Source of the DNA: Pseudomonas ekonensis
GTDB taxonomy: Bacteria > Pseudomonadota > Gammaproteobacteria > Pseudomonadales > Pseudomonadaceae
NCBI RefSeq assembly: GCF_019145435.1
Contig: NZ_JAHSTS010000001.1
Coordinates: forward strand, 1,626,001-1,690,000
Direction of reading: 5' to 3'
DNA length: 64,000 nucleotides
Under the pieces are notes generated by a model. It made no database searches, was not told where the DNA came from, and saw nothing but the letters and a program-made list of their open reading frames with translations. Positions 1-13,475 of this stretch are shown here, piece by piece. Made by a program: the position numbers and the translations under genes. Position 1 is the stretch's first letter. Every line of letters begins with the position of its first letter.

Positions 1-1286
1 GAGGTGGCGATCGCGGTGATCCAAGGTGCGCTGGCGAAGGTGCCGATCAGGATCAGGAACTCGCCGACGAAGTTGCCGGTGCCCGGCAGGCCCAGGGAGG
101 CCGCTGCGAAGAACAGGCTGATCGCCGGCAGGTACGCGATGCGCGACCACAGGCCGCCCATCTCGCGCATGTCACGGGTGTGCAGGCGCTCGTACAGCTG
201 ACCGCTGAGGATAAACAGCGCCGCCGCCGACAGGCCGTGGGCCAGCATCTGGATCACGGCGCCCTGCAGGGCCAGTTGGCTGCCGGAGTAGATGCCGATC
301 AGGACGAAGCCCATGTGGGAAACGGACGAGAAGGCGATCAGACGCTTGATGTCGGTTTGCGCGAACGCCAGGAACGCACCGTAGAAGATCCCGATCAGAC
401 CGAGGGTCATGGCGATCGGCGCGAACTCGGCCGAGGCGTTCGGGAACAGCGGCAGGGCGAAGCGCAGCAGGCCGTAGGCAGCGGTCTTCAGCAGGATACC
501 GGCGAGGTCGACGGAACCGGCGGTCGGCGCCTGGGCGTGGGCGTCAGGCAGCCAGGAGTGGAACGGCACGACCGGCAGCTTCACCGCGAAGGCGATGAAG
601 AAGCCCAGCATCAGCACGTACTCGGTGGTGGCCGACATCTTGGTTTTCAGCAGGTCAGCGTAGTTGAAGCTGATCACGCCGGTGCTGTTGTAGTTCACCA
701 GCACCAGACCGAGGATCGCCACCAGCATGATCAGGCCGGAAGCCTGAGTGAAGATGAAGAACTTGGTCGCGGCGTAGATCCGGGTCTTCTTGCCGTCCGA
801 GGAGCTGTGACCCCAGAGCGCGATGAGGAAGTACATCGGCACCAGCATCATTTCCCAGAAGAAGAAGAACATGAACAGGTCGAGGGCCAGGAACACGCCG
901 ACGACACCGCCCAGGATCCACATCAGGTTCAGGTGGAAGAAACCGACGTGACGCTGGATCTCTTTCCACGAGCAGAGCACCGAGAGGACGCCCAGCAGGC
1001 CGGTCAGCAGGATCATCAGCAGCGACAGGCCGTCGAGGGCCAGGTGCACGTTGATGCCGAAGCGCTGGATCCAGACATGCTTGAACTCAAGCGCCCAGGT
1101 TGGGTCGGCACCGGGTTTGGGTGCAAACGAATAGTCGCCGTGGGCCCACAGCCAGAGGCCGAGGGCGAGCAGCAGGGACATGGTGATCAGCGCAATCCAG
1201 CGGGGGAGGGTGGCGCCGAAGCGCTCACCCAGCCAGCACAGCAGGCCGCCGATGAAGGGGATCAGGATTAGCCAAGGCAGAATCAT
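1..1286 (-). CDS. nuoM: NADH-quinone oxidoreductase subunit M, cut by the left window edge
   Basis: This is a membrane-arm subunit of respiratory Complex I, one of the three antiporter-like proton-pumping subunits (L, M, N). The ATG is at 1284-1286 on the minus strand and the protein begins [16 protein letters not shown], a typical NuoM N-terminus. About 428 residues are visible. The family is usually about 510 long, so roughly the last 80 residues lie outside the window. The visible part is a run of hydrophobic helices with the antiporter-family core. It follows nuoL by 39 bp in the same operon, and nuoN would be expected next, beyond the edge. The only oddity is the truncation, which is a window effect. 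Confidence 0.95.
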   Translation of the reverse strand, partial: MILPWLILIPFIGGLLCWLGERFGATLPRWIALITMSLLLALGLWLWAHGDYSFAPKPGADPTWALEFKHVWIQRFGINVHLALDGLSLLMILLTGLLGVLSVLCSWKEIQRHVGFFHLNLMWILGGVVGVFLALDLFMFFFFWEMMLVPMYFLIALWGHSSSDGKKTRIYAATKFFIFTQASGLIMLVAILGLVLVNYNSTGVISFNYADLLKTKMSATTEYVLMLGFFIAFAVKLPVVPFHSWLPDAHAQAPTAGSVDLAGILLKTAAYGLLRFALPLFPNASAEFAPIAMTLGLIGIFYGAFLAFAQTDIKRLIAFSSVSHMGFVLIGIYSGSQLALQGAVIQMLAHGLSAAALFILSGQLYERLHTRDMREMGGLWSRIAYLPAISLFFAAASLGLPGTGNFVGEFLILIGTFASAPWITAIAT

Positions 1287-1325
1287 GACGGGCTCGTTTC
1301 CTTTCGCAAATTCGCAAGGTTCATA

Positions 1326-3179
1326 TCAGACCGCTACCAGCACGACAGCACCGATGACCAACACGGCACCGGCTGCCATCGAGGCGGCGTACCAACGCAG
1401 TTGACCGGTCTCGGTACGGCTCAGGGCGGTGTGGCCGCCCTTGGCCATGCGCGGGATCAGACCGATGGTCTGGTCGAGCGGGTCTTTGCGCAGTGCATGG
1501 CTGATCGCAAGGTACGGCTTGACGAACAGTTTGTCGTAGATCCAGTCGAAGCCCCAGGCGGCAAACCACCAGGCCGACAGCAGACGGCCGATGCCGCTGT
1601 TGGCGACGGCGGTCACGAAGCGGCGCTTGCCCAGGAACAGCAGGGCCGCCAGCAGGATACCGGCCAGGGCGATGGCGCCCGAAGCGATTTCCAGGCTGTG
1701 CTTGGCTTCGCCGCCGGCGTGGCCGACGCTCTCAGGCAGCACACCGTGCAGCGGTGGAACGATCATGGCGCCGACGAAGGTCGACAGCACGATCAGCACC
1801 GACAGCGGCAGCCAGTGGGAGATGCCGTGGCCGGCGTGGGCTTCGGTCTTGGCTTCACCGTGGAACGCGATGAAGATCAGGCGGAAGGTGTACAGCGAGG
1901 TCATGAACGCACCGACCAGGCCGGCGTACAGCAGGCCTTCGTGGCCGCTGGCGAACGCTTCCCAGAGGATCTCGTCCTTGGAGTAGAAGCCTGCGGTCAC
2001 CAGCGGCAGGGCGGCCAGGGCCGCGCCGCCGACGATGAAGCTGGCGTAGGCCAGCGGCAGTTTCTTCCACAGGCCGCCCATCTTGAAGATGTTCTGCTCG
2101 TGGTGGCAGGCGACGATCACCGCACCGGAGGCGAGGAACAGCAGGGCCTTGAAGAACGCGTGGGTCATCAGGTGGAAGATCGCGCCTTCCCACGCGCCCA
2201 CGCCCAGGGCCAGGAACATGTAGCCGATCTGGCTCATGGTCGAGTAGGCGAGGATGCGCTTGATGTCGGTCTGCACCAGGGCCGCGAAACCGGCCAGAAC
2301 CAGGGTCACGCCGCCGACGATGCCGACCAGGTGCAGGATGTCCGGCGCCAGGGCGAACAGGCCGTGGGTACGGGCGATCAGGTAGACACCCGCAGTAACC
2401 ATCGTTGCAGCGTGGATCAGTGCCGAGACCGGGGTCGGGCCGGCCATCGCGTCCGCGAGCCAGGTCTGCAGCGGCAGCTGGGCCGATTTGCCGACCGCGC
2501 CGCCCAGCAGCATCAGGGTCGCCAGGACGATCCAGAAGTCGCCGGCCTTGAAGTGCTCAGGCGCCTTCACCAGCAGTTCCTGGACGTTCAGCGTGCCCAA
2601 CTGCTGGAACAGGATGAACAGGCCGATGGCCATGAACACGTCGCCGATGCGGGTGACGATGAACGCTTTCAGGGCTGCGTTGCCGTTGTTGCGGTTGCTG
2701 TAGTAGAAACCGATCAACAGGTACGAGCACAGGCCCACGCCTTCCCAACCGAAGTAGATGAACAGCAGGTTGTCGCCCAGCACCAGGAACAGCATGCTGG
2801 CGATGAACAGGTTGGTGTAGGAGAAGAAGCGCGAGTAGCCCGCTTCACCGCGCATGTACCAGGAGGCGAACAGGTGGATCAGGAAACCCACGCCGACCAC
2901 CACGCCCAGCATGGTCACGGACAGGCCGTCCAGGTACAGGGTGAAGTTCGGCTGGAAGCTTTCCACCGACATCCAGCGCCACAGCACCTGGGTGTACACG
3001 CCGCCTTCCGGCGGTGCGACGTTGAACTGCCAGATCACGTAGGCCGCGACGATGGCGGACAGGCCGATGGAGCCGACGCCGATCAGCGCCGACAGGTTTT
3101 CCGAAAGGCGCCCGCGGGAGAACGACAGCAGCAGGAACCCGATCAGGGGAAATACGAAAGTCAGAAAGAGTAGGTTCAT
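1326..3179 (-). CDS. nuoL: NADH-quinone oxidoreductase subunit L
   Basis: A 617-residue membrane subunit at the distal end of the Complex I arm, thought to take part in proton translocation. It starts [15 protein letters not shown] and has 14 or more hydrophobic segments. The central antiporter core includes the conserved stretch [16 protein letters not shown], which carries a buried Lys, followed by [15 protein letters not shown]. The C-terminus has the extra amphipathic region and final helix typical of NuoL. The length is normal for the family. The start codon overlaps the nuoK stop by 4 bp (ATGA), which implies translational coupling. Confidence 0.97.
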
Positions 3180-3484
3180 CCGCGCATCTCACTGGCAGCG
3201 TCGATATCGAGCGTGTGGAAGCGGCGATACAGCTGCAGCAGGATCGCCAGGCCGATGCTGGCCTCGGCGGCGGCAAGGCTGATCACCAGGATGAACATGA
3301 TCTGTCCATCCGGCTGCGCCCAACGGGCGCCCGCCACGATGAACGCCAGGGCAGAGGCGTTCATCATCACTTCCAGGCTCATCAATACGAACAGAATGTT
3401 GCGGCGGACCATCAGGCCGACGAGGCCGAGGCAGAACAGGATGCCGGCGACCGCCAGACCGTGTTCGAGAGGGATAGCAGGCAT
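3176..3484 (-). CDS. nuoK: NADH-quinone oxidoreductase subunit K
   Basis: A 102-residue membrane subunit with three transmembrane helices, homologous to mitochondrial ND4L. It starts [17 protein letters not shown]. Acidic residues sit inside the helices (SLEVMMNA and [11 protein letters not shown]), matching the buried glutamates that form part of the proton path in this family. The gene overlaps nuoL by 4 bp and lies 3 bp after nuoJ. Length and order nuoJ-K-L are normal, and no other assignment is plausible. Confidence 0.96.
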
Positions 3485-3487
3485 ACG

Positions 3488-3988
3488 TTACTCCTTCGCC
3501 TCGTTGCGGCCCACGTGGAACGCCGTGACGGCTGCGGCGAGCAGCAGCATCGAGGCGAGTTCGACCACCAGCAGGTACGGGCCGAACAGGCTGACGCCCA
3601 CGGCTTTCGCGTCCACGGTGGTTTGGCCGATGGCCTGGCCGCTCTGGTGAGCGAACAGGACATACAGCAGTTCGGCCAGCAGCAGCGCGGCGAGGATCAC
3701 CGGCCCCGCCCAGATGCCGGGCCGCAGCCAGGCACGTTCCTGCTGAACCGAGGCCGGGCCCAGGTTCAGCATCATCACCACGAACACGAACAGCACCATG
3801 ATGGCGCCGGCGTAGGCGATCACTTCCAGCACGCCGGCGAACGGCGCGCCGAGGGCGAAGAACGTCATGGCCACGGCGATCAGCGAAATGATCAGGTAGA
3901 GCAGGGCGTGCACAGGGTTGGTGTTGGTGACCACGCGAAGCGTGGAGACAACCGCGATACCCGATGCGAAATAGAAAGCGAATTCCAT
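3488..3988 (-). CDS. nuoJ: NADH-quinone oxidoreductase subunit J
   Basis: A 166-residue membrane subunit with five predicted hydrophobic helices, homologous to ND6. The protein starts MEFAFYFASGIAVVSTL and holds the family stretch VIAYAGAIMVLFVFVVMML, with a helix whose broken (pi-bulge) geometry is known in this subunit. The C-terminal part after residue 80 is more variable, as is usual. It is followed 3 bp later by nuoK and preceded by nuoI, the expected operon order. Confidence 0.96.
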   Translation of the reverse strand: MEFAFYFASGIAVVSTLRVVTNTNPVHALLYLIISLIAVAMTFFALGAPFAGVLEVIAYAGAIMVLFVFVVMMLNLGPASVQQERAWLRPGIWAGPVILAALLLAELLYVLFAHQSGQAIGQTTVDAKAVGVSLFGPYLLVVELASMLLLAAAVTAFHVGRNEAKE

Positions 3989-3997
3989 CGTTCTTCC

Positions 3998-4546
3998 TTA
4001 AGGCAGCAAGCTCTTCACGTTGATCGGCTCGGCTTCGTTCTGTGCGGCGCCTTTCGGCTTGCCCGCAACGGCCATACCTGCAACACGATAGAAGTTGTAA
4101 TCAGGGTTTTTGCCGGGGCCGGAGATCAGAAGGTCTTCTTTCTCGTACACCAGGTCCTGACGTTTGAACTCGGCCATCTCGAAATCCGGGGTCAGCTGGA
4201 TCGCGGTGGTCGGGCAGGCTTCCTCGCAGAGGCCGCAGAAGATGCAGCGCGAGAAGTTGATGCGGAAGAAGTCCGGGTACCAGCGACCGTCTTCCGTTTC
4301 GGCTTTCTGCAGCGAGATGCAACCGACCGGGCAGGCCACGGCGCACAGGTTGCACGCCACGCAGCGCTCCTGGCCGTCGGGGTCGCGGGTCAGCACGATG
4401 CGGCCACGGTAGCGCGGCGGCAGGTAGACCGGCTCTTCCGGGTATTGCAGGGTGTCGCGCTTGCGGAAGCCATGACCGAAGATCATGACCAGGCTGCGCA
4501 ACTGGGTACCGGTACCCTTAATGATGTCGCCAATATATTTGAACAT
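3998..4546 (-). CDS. nuoI: NADH-quinone oxidoreductase subunit I (two 4Fe-4S clusters)
   Basis: A 182-residue peripheral-arm subunit that carries clusters N6a and N6b and passes electrons from NuoG towards NuoB. Two complete 4Fe-4S motifs are visible: [12 protein letters not shown] and [12 protein letters not shown], each of the form CxxCxxCxxxCP. The N-terminus is amphipathic and membrane-associated ([11 protein letters not shown]). The gene lies between nuoH and nuoJ, with 11 bp and 9 bp gaps. The C-terminal tail after about residue 150 is low in conserved features, as in other pseudomonads. Confidence 0.97.
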   Translation of the reverse strand: MFKYIGDIIKGTGTQLRSLVMIFGHGFRKRDTLQYPEEPVYLPPRYRGRIVLTRDPDGQERCVACNLCAVACPVGCISLQKAETEDGRWYPDFFRINFSRCIFCGLCEEACPTTAIQLTPDFEMAEFKRQDLVYEKEDLLISGPGKNPDYNFYRVAGMAVAGKPKGAAQNEAEPINVKSLLP

Positions 4547-4557
4547 GGGTCAAGTCC

Positions 4558-5565
4558 TCACTGAACCGCGACTGCAGGCGTGTTCCACAACACGATTGCA
4601 GCGGTCACCAGCAAATTGATCAGGGTCAGTGGCAGGCAGAATTTCCAGCTGAAGTCCATCACCTGGTCATAGCGCGGGCGCGGGATCGAGGCGCGCAGCA
4701 GAATGAACAGCATGATGAAGAACGCGGTCTTGAGTGCGAACCAGACGAAGGACAGTTGCGGCAGGATGCCGAACGGGCCGTGCCAGCCGCCGAAGAACAG
4801 CGTGACCAGCAGCGCCGAGATCAGGATGATGCCGATGTACTCACCGACGAAGAACATGCCCCATTTCATGCCGGCGTATTCGATGTGGTAGCCGTCGGCC
4901 AGTTCCTGTTCCGCTTCCGGCTGGTCGAACGGGTGACGGTGAGTCACGGCCACGCCAGCGATGAAGAAGGTGCAGAAGCCGAAGAACTGCGGAATGATGA
5001 ACCACAGGTTCTGCGCCTGGTACTCGACGATGTCGCGCATGTTGAACGAGCCGACCTGCACCACGATGCCCATCAGGGCCAGGCCCATGAACACTTCGTA
5101 GGACACGGTCTGGGCCGAGGCGCGCAAGCTGCCCAGGAGGGCGAACTTGTTGTTGCTCGACCAGCCGGCGAACAGCACCGCGTACACCGACAGACCGGCC
5201 ATGGCGAAGAAGAACAGCAGGCCGATGTTCAGGTCCGCCACGCCCCAGGTCGGGGTGATCGGGATGATCGCGAAGGCGATCAGCAGGGCGCTCATGGCCA
5301 CCACCGGCGCCAGGGTGAAGATCACCTTGTCGGCGAACGGCGGCGTCCAGTCTTCCTTGAAGAACATCTTCAGCATATCGGCGGCGATCTGGAACATGCC
5401 GAACGGGCCGACGCGGTTCGGACCGTAACGGTCCTGCCACCAGCCCAGCAGGCGACGCTCGACGAAGCTGAGCAGCGCCCCGCAGACCACCACGGCCAGC
5501 AGGACGACGACCGCTTTGATGACCGTCAGGATCACATCGATCACTTCAGGGGTGAACCAGGTCAT
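4558..5565 (-). CDS. nuoH: NADH-quinone oxidoreductase subunit H
   Basis: A 335-residue membrane subunit (ND1 homologue) with about eight helices. It joins the peripheral and membrane arms and forms the mouth of the ubiquinone chamber. The conserved loop motif [20 protein letters not shown] is visible near residue 30, and an acidic quinone-chamber loop ([17 protein letters not shown]) near residue 215. The start overlaps the end of nuoG by 4 bp. Length and order are normal. Confidence 0.97.
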   Translation of the reverse strand: MTWFTPEVIDVILTVIKAVVVLLAVVVCGALLSFVERRLLGWWQDRYGPNRVGPFGMFQIAADMLKMFFKEDWTPPFADKVIFTLAPVVAMSALLIAFAIIPITPTWGVADLNIGLLFFFAMAGLSVYAVLFAGWSSNNKFALLGSLRASAQTVSYEVFMGLALMGIVVQVGSFNMRDIVEYQAQNLWFIIPQFFGFCTFFIAGVAVTHRHPFDQPEAEQELADGYHIEYAGMKWGMFFVGEYIGIILISALLVTLFFGGWHGPFGILPQLSFVWFALKTAFFIMLFILLRASIPRPRYDQVMDFSWKFCLPLTLINLLVTAAIVLWNTPAVAVQ

Positions 5566-8276
5566 TGCGCTGCCTCCTGCAGACCGTCGACGGAAACGCC
5601 GGCGAATGCCGGAGGAATGCCGGCGATGCCCGCAGGCAGCGCCACCAGGCCTGCGCCCAGCTCTTCATTGATGCGCAGCGGCAGGCGCAGGCTGACGCCG
5701 GCGACGTTCAGGCTCAGCATCGCGCCGTCGTTGACGCCCAGGCGGTCGGCTTCGGACTTGGCCAGCGCGACGTAGGCGGCCGGAATGCGCTCCTGCACCG
5801 GGGCGGCCTTGGAAGAGTTCTCTTCGCTGCCGAACAGGTGATGGAACGGCACGGCTTGCCAGGTGCCCTGGGCCGGGTTGAACGCGCGCGGAACGCTGGC
5901 GAACCAGCTCAGCGCATCGCCGGTGCTTACGATCAGGCGGGTGCCCGGATCGCCGGCGCGCAGATGGCCGCCGACTTCGTCCTGGAACTTGTTCCAGGCC
6001 TGCGGCGAGTTCCAGCCCGGCGACCAGGCGAACGGCACTTGCGAGCGCGGTTCGGCGGAGCCCGAGTAGCCTTCCATGGAGAAGGCGAACGCGGTGTCCT
6101 TGTCTTGCGGGGTGCGCGGTTCGTGAACGCTGATGTTGGCGCGCATCGCGGTGCGGCCGGAGTAGCGCAGCGGCTCACGGGCCAGCTTCAGGCCCTTGAT
6201 GCGGAACGCGGCGGACGGCGCGGCGTCGACGATGCCGGCCAGTTGCGCGGTGCTGGAGGCAACGGCGGCGGTGACCTGGTCGAGCTGGGTCCAGTCGATC
6301 GACTGGTTCAGCAGGGTGGCGCGCAGGGCGTGCAGCCAGCGCCAGCCTTCGTGCACCAGGATGTTGGCATCCATGTATTGCGGGTCGAAGACCTGGAAGA
6401 AACGCTGGGCGCGGCCTTCCTGGCTGACCAGGGTGCCGTCGCCTTCGGCGAAGCTCGCCGCCGGCAGCACCAGGTGGGCGCGGTCGCTGGTGGCGGTCTT
6501 CTGGTGGTCGGCGACGATCACCACTTTCGCGGCGTTCAGCGCGGCATCGACCTTGGCCTGGGCGGTGCGGGTGTACAGGTCGTTTTCCAGCACGACGATG
6601 GCGTCGGCGCGGCCGTCGATCACGGCTTGCAGCGCGGCATCGACCGATTCGCCGCCGAGCATGGCCAGGCCGAGGCTGTTGGCCTCAGGCACGACCAGGC
6701 TGATGGAGCCGTTCTTGTCACGCAGCTTCAGGGCCTTGGCGATGTTCGCGGCTGCTTCGATCAGGGCCTTGGAGCCCAGCGAGGTGCCGGCGATGATCAG
6801 CGGACGCTTGGCGGCGAGCAGGGCGTCGGCGATGCGCTTGGCCAGTTGCAGCGCTTCTGCGTCCAGGCCTTCGACGGCCGGGGCGCTGGCGTCCAGGGCG
6901 TGGGCGACGGCGAAGCCGATGCGGGCCAGGTCGTCGGGCGCGGCGTGCACGCACTCTTCGGCGACGTCATCGAGCTTGGTCTCGGCCAGGCTGGCGATGA
7001 ACAGCGGGTTCAGTTCGTGCTGGCCGATGTTCTTCACCGCTGCGTCGAGCCACGGCTGGACGCGCATGGCTTCGGCCATGTCTTCGGCCTTGCCCTTGAC
7101 CGACTGGCGCAGGGCCAGGGCCATGCGGGCGGCGGTCTGGGTCAGGTCTTCGCCGAGGACGAACACGGCGTCGTGGTCTTCGATGTCGCGCATCGTCGGA
7201 ACCGGCAGCGGGCTGTCCTTGAGCACTTGCAGGACCAGGCGGATGCGCTCCAGTTCGCAGGCTTCGATGCCGCTGTAGAAGTGCTCGGCGCCGACCAGCT
7301 CACGCAGCGCGTAGTTGCTTTCCAGGCTGGCGCGCGGCGAGCCGATGCCGACGATGTTGCGGCCGCGCAGCAGGTCGGCGGCCTTGTCCAGCGCGTCGTC
7401 CAGGCTGAGTTTGGTGCCATCGGCCAGCAGCGGCTGGCGCGGGCGGTCGGTGCGGTTGACGTAGCCGTAGCCGAAACGGCCGCGGTCGCACAGGAAGTAC
7501 TGGTTCACCGAACCGTTGTAGCGGTTCTCGATGCGACGCAGTTCGCCGTAGCGCTCGCCCGGGGAGATGTTGCAACCGCTGGAGCAGCCATGGCAGATGC
7601 TCGGGGCGAACTGCATGTCCCATTTGCGGTTGTAGCGCTCGGAGTGGGTCTTGTCGGTGAACACGCCGGTCGGGCAGACCTCGGTGAGGTTGCCGGAGAA
7701 CTCGCTTTCCAGGGTGCCGTCTTCGACGCGGCCGAAGTACACGTTGTCGTGGGCGCCGTATACGCCAAGGTCAGTGCCGCCGGCGTAGTCCTTGTAGAAG
7801 CGCACGCAGCGGTAGCAGGCGATGCAGCGGTTCATCTCGTGGGAGATGAACGGGCCCAGGTGCTGGTTCTGGTGGGTGCGTTTGGTGAAGCGATAACGGC
7901 GCTCGTTGTGGCCGGTCATCACGGTCATGTCTTGCAGGTGGCAGTGACCGCCTTCCTCGCACACGGGGCAGTCGTGCGGGTGGTTGGTCATCAGCCATTC
8001 GACGACGCTGGCGCGGAACGCCTTGGATTCTTCATCGTCGATGGAGATCCAGGTGTTGTCGGTGGCAGGGGTCATGCAGGACATGACGATGCGACCGCGG
8101 GTGTCGTTCTCGTCGGTGTACTGCTTGACCGCGCACTGGCGGCAGGCCCCGACGCTACCGAGCGCGGGGTGCCAGCAGAAATAAGGGATGTCGAGGCCCA
8201 GCGACAGACATGCCTGCAACAGGTTGTCTGCCCCGTCGACTTCGAGCGCTTTGCCGTCTACGTGGATAGTGGCCAT
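5562..8276 (-). CDS. nuoG: NADH-quinone oxidoreductase subunit G (Fe-S rich)
   Basis: A 904-residue peripheral-arm subunit with the electron-transfer chain of Fe-S clusters. In order there is a 2Fe-2S ferredoxin domain (Cys residues around GACRQC), the His-ligated cluster region ([17 protein letters not shown]), the CIACYRC cluster and a molybdopterin-oxidoreductase-like fold without a cofactor. The extra N7 cluster ligands C228, C231, C235 and C263 are present with the spacing Cx2Cx3Cx27C. N7 occurs only in some bacteria, E. coli among them. The start is ATG at 8274-8276 with a weak ribosome site. It is separated from nuoF by 138 bp, the widest gap in the operon. Confidence 0.97.
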   Translation of the reverse strand: MATIHVDGKALEVDGADNLLQACLSLGLDIPYFCWHPALGSVGACRQCAVKQYTDENDTRGRIVMSCMTPATDNTWISIDDEESKAFRASVVEWLMTNHPHDCPVCEEGGHCHLQDMTVMTGHNERRYRFTKRTHQNQHLGPFISHEMNRCIACYRCVRFYKDYAGGTDLGVYGAHDNVYFGRVEDGTLESEFSGNLTEVCPTGVFTDKTHSERYNRKWDMQFAPSICHGCSSGCNISPGERYGELRRIENRYNGSVNQYFLCDRGRFGYGYVNRTDRPRQPLLADGTKLSLDDALDKAADLLRGRNIVGIGSPRASLESNYALRELVGAEHFYSGIEACELERIRLVLQVLKDSPLPVPTMRDIEDHDAVFVLGEDLTQTAARMALALRQSVKGKAEDMAEAMRVQPWLDAAVKNIGQHELNPLFIASLAETKLDDVAEECVHAAPDDLARIGFAVAHALDASAPAVEGLDAEALQLAKRIADALLAAKRPLIIAGTSLGSKALIEAAANIAKALKLRDKNGSISLVVPEANSLGLAMLGGESVDAALQAVIDGRADAIVVLENDLYTRTAQAKVDAALNAAKVVIVADHQKTATSDRAHLVLPAASFAEGDGTLVSQEGRAQRFFQVFDPQYMDANILVHEGWRWLHALRATLLNQSIDWTQLDQVTAAVASSTAQLAGIVDAAPSAAFRIKGLKLAREPLRYSGRTAMRANISVHEPRTPQDKDTAFAFSMEGYSGSAEPRSQVPFAWSPGWNSPQAWNKFQDEVGGHLRAGDPGTRLIVSTGDALSWFASVPRAFNPAQGTWQAVPFHHLFGSEENSSKAAPVQERIPAAYVALAKSEADRLGVNDGAMLSLNVAGVSLRLPLRINEELGAGLVALPAGIAGIPPAFAGVSVDGLQEAAQ

Positions 8277-8414
8277 GGTTCAAAGGTCTTCGTTGGCCCG
8301 GTGTCAGCGGGCGTGGCTAATGGAATCTTGTTGTCCGTCCGAATCCAACCAGCCCCGAAAGGCGTCATCGGACGCAAGGCGAGGGGCACGGACCCTTCGC
8401 CTCTCTTTAAGCGT
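8277..8414. other. 138-bp gap between nuoF and nuoG
   Basis: All other junctions seen in the nuo operon are overlaps or gaps of at most about 50 bp. This one holds no open frame with a plausible start and no clear terminator. It is GC-rich and may fold. It could carry an internal promoter or an RNA-processing site, but nothing in the sequence decides this. Confidence 0.5.
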
Positions 8415-9770
8415 TTACGCGCCGACGGTGATCGGCTTCGCCATAGGCGGGACGGCGGCGCTGGAAGGCGCGATGCCGGCCTCGAACTCCGGGCGGAAAT
8501 ATTTGATCGCGCTGCCCAGCGGCTCCACGGCACCCGGTGCGTGAGCACAGAAGGTCTTGCCCGGGCCGAGGAAACCCACCAGACCCAGCAGGGTCTCGAT
8601 GTCGCCTGGCTGGCCCTGACCCTTCTCGAGGGCCATCAGCAGCTTGACGCTCCATGGCAGGCCGTCGCGGCAAGGGGTGCAGAAACCGCAGGACTCGCGG
8701 GCGAAGAACTGCTCCATGTTGCGCAGCAGGGACACCATGTTGATGCTGTCGTCCACCGCCATGGCCAGGCCGGTGCCCATGCGGGTGCCCACCTTGGCGA
8801 TGCCGCCGGCGTACATCTGCGCATCGAGGTGCTCCGGCAGCAGGAAGCCGGTGCCGGCGCCGCCCGGCTGCCAGGCCTTGAGCTTGTAGCCGTCGCGCAT
8901 GCCGCCGGCGTAGTCCTCGAACAGCTCGCGGGCGGTCACGCCGAACGGCAGTTCCCACAGGCCCGGGTTCTTGACCTTGCCGGAGAAGCCCATGAGCTTG
9001 GTGCCCATGTCTTCGCTGCCGTCGCGGGCCAACGATTTGTACCAGTCCACGCCGTCGGCGATGATCGCCGGCACGTTGCACAGGGTCTCGACGTTGTTCA
9101 CGCAGGTCGGCTTGCCCCACACGCCCACGGCGGCAGGGAAGGGCGGCTTGGAGCGCGGGTTGGCGCGGCGGCCTTCCAGGGAGTTGATCAGCGCGGTCTC
9201 TTCACCGCAGATGTAGCGCCCGGCGCCGGTGTGGACGAACAGCTCGAAATCGAAGCCGCTGCCCAGGATGTTCTTGCCCAGCAGGCCGGCGGCCTTGGCT
9301 TCTTCCACGGCACGGTTCAGGTGCCTGGCGGCGGTGGTGTACTCGCCGCGCAGGAAGATATAGCCGCGGTAGGTCTTCAGCGCGCGGGCGCTGATGAGCA
9401 TGCCTTCGATCAGCAGATGGGGCAGTTGCTCCATCAGCATGCGGTCCTTCCAGGTGTTGGGCTCCATTTCGTCCGCGTTGCACAGCAGGTAGCGGATGTC
9501 GATGGATTCGTCCTTCGGCATCAGGCCCCACTTCACGCCGGTGGGGAAGCCTGCGCCGCCGCGGCCCTTGAGGCCCGAGTCCTTCACGGTCTGGACGATG
9601 TCGTCCTGGCTCATGTCGGCGAAGGCCTTGCGGGCGGCGGCATAGCCGTTCTTGGCCTGGTACTCGTCGAGCCAGACGGGCTCGCCGTCGTCGCGCAGGC
9701 GCCAGGTCAGCGGGTGGGTCTCGGCCGAACGCTGGATGCGGTTGGCAGGACCGAAAGAAGTCAGGGTCAT
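8415..9770 (-). CDS. nuoF: NADH-quinone oxidoreductase subunit F (NADH/FMN binding)
   Basis: A 451-residue subunit that binds NADH and FMN and holds cluster N3. It is the entry point for electrons into Complex I. The glycine-rich FMN/NADH motif [13 protein letters not shown] lies near residue 69, the second nucleotide motif [16 protein letters not shown] near residue 180, and the 4Fe-4S ligands in [10 protein letters not shown] plus a later Cys near residue 405. The ATG at 9768-9770 overlaps the nuoE stop by 4 bp. Length is as expected. Confidence 0.97.
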   Translation of the reverse strand: MTLTSFGPANRIQRSAETHPLTWRLRDDGEPVWLDEYQAKNGYAAARKAFADMSQDDIVQTVKDSGLKGRGGAGFPTGVKWGLMPKDESIDIRYLLCNADEMEPNTWKDRMLMEQLPHLLIEGMLISARALKTYRGYIFLRGEYTTAARHLNRAVEEAKAAGLLGKNILGSGFDFELFVHTGAGRYICGEETALINSLEGRRANPRSKPPFPAAVGVWGKPTCVNNVETLCNVPAIIADGVDWYKSLARDGSEDMGTKLMGFSGKVKNPGLWELPFGVTARELFEDYAGGMRDGYKLKAWQPGGAGTGFLLPEHLDAQMYAGGIAKVGTRMGTGLAMAVDDSINMVSLLRNMEQFFARESCGFCTPCRDGLPWSVKLLMALEKGQGQPGDIETLLGLVGFLGPGKTFCAHAPGAVEPLGSAIKYFRPEFEAGIAPSSAAVPPMAKPITVGA

Positions 9771-10264
9771 ACGTAGCCCTCGAGCAGTTTGGCGACGCCG
9801 GCAGGCTGTACGTCGCCAAAGGTGTCGTCGTCGATCATCAGCGCCGGTGCCTTGTCGCAGTTGCCCAGGCAGCAGACCGGCAGCAGGGTGAAGCGGCCGT
9901 CGGCGGTGGTTTGGCCGAGGCCGATGCCCAGTTCGCTCTGGATCTGGCTGACGACGGACTCGTGGCCGCCGATGTAGCAGACCATGCTGTCGCAGACGCG
10001 GATGATGTGGCGGCCCACCGGCTGGCGGAAGATCTGGCTGTAGAACGTGGCCACGCCTTCGACGTCGCTGGCGGGGATGCCGAGGACTTCGCCGATGGCG
10101 TACACGGCGCCGTCCGGCACCCAGCCGCGTGCCTTCTGCACGATCTTCAGGGCTTCGATCGACGCCGCGCGCGGGTCTTCGTAGTGGTGCATCTCGTGCT
10201 CGATGGCCGAGCGCTCGGCTTCACTCAAGGTGAAACGGTCTGTCTGGATAAGCGTGCTGTTCAT
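9767..10264 (-). CDS. nuoE: NADH-quinone oxidoreductase subunit E (2Fe-2S)
   Basis: A 165-residue thioredoxin-fold subunit carrying the off-path 2Fe-2S cluster N1a beside NuoF. The four ligand cysteines are in two blocks, [12 protein letters not shown] and [10 protein letters not shown], as in E. coli NuoE. The gene starts 2 bp downstream of nuoCD and overlaps nuoF by 4 bp. The N-terminal 40 residues form the usual helical bundle before the thioredoxin fold. Confidence 0.97.
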   Translation of the reverse strand: MNSTLIQTDRFTLSEAERSAIEHEMHHYEDPRAASIEALKIVQKARGWVPDGAVYAIGEVLGIPASDVEGVATFYSQIFRQPVGRHIIRVCDSMVCYIGGHESVVSQIQSELGIGLGQTTADGRFTLLPVCCLGNCDKAPALMIDDDTFGDVQPAGVAKLLEGYV

Positions 10265-10266
10265 GC

Positions 10267-12123
<1,857 letters not shown>

Positions 12124-12798
12124 TCAGACTTCGTCAGGGCTGCGCAGGTTGGTTACCTGAATGCGCTGTTCGCGGCGCTGTTCCTTTTGCGAAGGCATGT
12201 CGGCGCGATAGACGCCTTGATCGCCAACGACCCAGGAAAGTGGGCGACGCTCCTGGCCAATCGATTCCTGCAGCAGCATCAGGCCTTGCAGGAACGCTTC
12301 CGGACGGGGCGGGCAGCCAGGCACGTAAACGTCCACCGGCAGGAACTTGTCCACCCCTTGAACCACGGAGTAGATGTCGTACATGCCACCGGAGTTTGCG
12401 CACGAACCCATGGAGATAACCCACTTCGGCTCGAGCATTTGCTCGTAGAGACGCTGGATGATCGGCGCCATCTTGATGAAGCAGGTACCGGCGATAACCA
12501 TGAAGTCCGCCTGACGCGGTGATGCCCGGATGACTTCGGCGCCGAAGCGGGCGATGTCGTGGGGCGCCGTGAAGGCGGTGGTCATTTCCACGTAGCAGCA
12601 CGACAGGCCGAAGTTGTACGGCCACAGGGAGTTCTTACGTCCCCAGTTGACCGCGCCGCTCAGCACGTCTTCCAGCTTGCCCATGAAAATGTTTTTGTGG
12701 ACCTGATCCTCTAACGGATCGGCGACGGTTTCCCGTTTGCCGATCGGGTACTGCTCGTTAGGCGCATCGGGGTCGATTCGGGTGAGATTGTATTGCAT
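12124..12798 (-). CDS. nuoB: NADH-quinone oxidoreductase subunit B (cluster N2)
   Basis: A 224-residue subunit that holds cluster N2, the last Fe-S centre before ubiquinone. The adjacent pair C67-C68 (GLSCCYVEM), the motif GSCANSGG and [10 protein letters not shown] supply the four cysteines. I chose the ATG at 12796-12798 ([11 protein letters not shown]); a TTG two codons upstream is less likely. An AGGC-type ribosome site precedes it. It sits between nuoA and nuoCD in the usual order, with a 72-bp gap to nuoCD. Confidence 0.97.
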   Translation of the reverse strand: MQYNLTRIDPDAPNEQYPIGKRETVADPLEDQVHKNIFMGKLEDVLSGAVNWGRKNSLWPYNFGLSCCYVEMTTAFTAPHDIARFGAEVIRASPRQADFMVIAGTCFIKMAPIIQRLYEQMLEPKWVISMGSCANSGGMYDIYSVVQGVDKFLPVDVYVPGCPPRPEAFLQGLMLLQESIGQERRPLSWVVGDQGVYRADMPSQKEQRREQRIQVTNLRSPDEV

Positions 12799-12808
12799 TG
12801 CCAAAGCC

Positions 12809-13222
12809 TCATTGTTTCAGCTTCGCCTGCCGCTTACGACGAGCTTCCGGAGCCCAGTCAAGGGCGCCCACTCGAAATAGGTAGACAAGACCTGCCAACA
12901 GAATTGCTATGAAAACGAGAGCTTCGACGAATCCGGTCCAGCCGCTTTCGCGGACGGACACAGACCATGCAAAGAGAAAGAGGGCTTCGATATCGAAGAT
13001 CACGAACAGCATCGCGACCAGATAGAATTTGGCTGAGAGCCGCAGGCGGGCGCCACCGGTGGGCAGCATGCCGGACTCGAACGGTTCGTTTTTGCTGCGA
13101 CCCCAGGCTTTTGACCCGAGGAGGCTGGATACGCCGAGCATGAAGGCGCACAGGCCGACGACACCCAGAAGGAAAATGGCAAAGCCCCAGTTGTGGGCCA
13201 TGAGTCCGGTCGCTTCGGGCAT
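12809..13222 (-). CDS. nuoA: NADH-quinone oxidoreductase subunit A
   Basis: A 137-residue membrane subunit (ND3 homologue) with three helices and a long conserved loop ([18 protein letters not shown]) that contacts the quinone cavity. The start [17 protein letters not shown] at 13220-13222 has a good AAGGA ribosome site 8 bp upstream. Longer in-frame readings add about 35 residues with no conserved features. This is the first gene of the operon, followed 10 bp later by nuoB. Confidence 0.95.
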   Translation of the reverse strand: MPEATGLMAHNWGFAIFLLGVVGLCAFMLGVSSLLGSKAWGRSKNEPFESGMLPTGGARLRLSAKFYLVAMLFVIFDIEALFLFAWSVSVRESGWTGFVEALVFIAILLAGLVYLFRVGALDWAPEARRKRQAKLKQ

Positions 13223-13310
13223 GCTGGTAATCCTTAACAGAGAGCAAGGGTCTCTGAGCTTGATAAAGAAATAAGGCAGTGACGATATGTCGCAGCAATC
13301 AATCCCGCTG

Positions 13311-13339
13311 ATTTTATGGCTAAACACCCTGCAAGTAAA
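13311..13339 (-). promoter_or_regulatory. Candidate nuo operon promoter
   Basis: On the minus strand TTTACT and TAAAAT are separated by 17 bp, about 90 bp upstream of the nuoA ATG. The match to the sigma-70 consensus is moderate. It is proposed from position and spacing only. Confidence 0.35.
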
Positions 13340-13475
13340 ATTCCTATAGCGAAATTATTTATTGGAATAAGGACATAGCGCGCCTCGAATGCCCCGCAGC
13401 CCGCGGGTTGCGGGCATTAGCCCGGATTGCGTCAATGATGTTTTGTGAGGGATGTAACGAACATAGTTGCGGCTA

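Noticed and set aside
5565..9776. A 1403-residue open frame on the plus strand opposite nuoG and nuoF
   Set aside because: High-GC antisense shadow: its sequence is low-complexity Gly/Ala/Val/Arg-rich, has no motifs, and lies across two certain genes.
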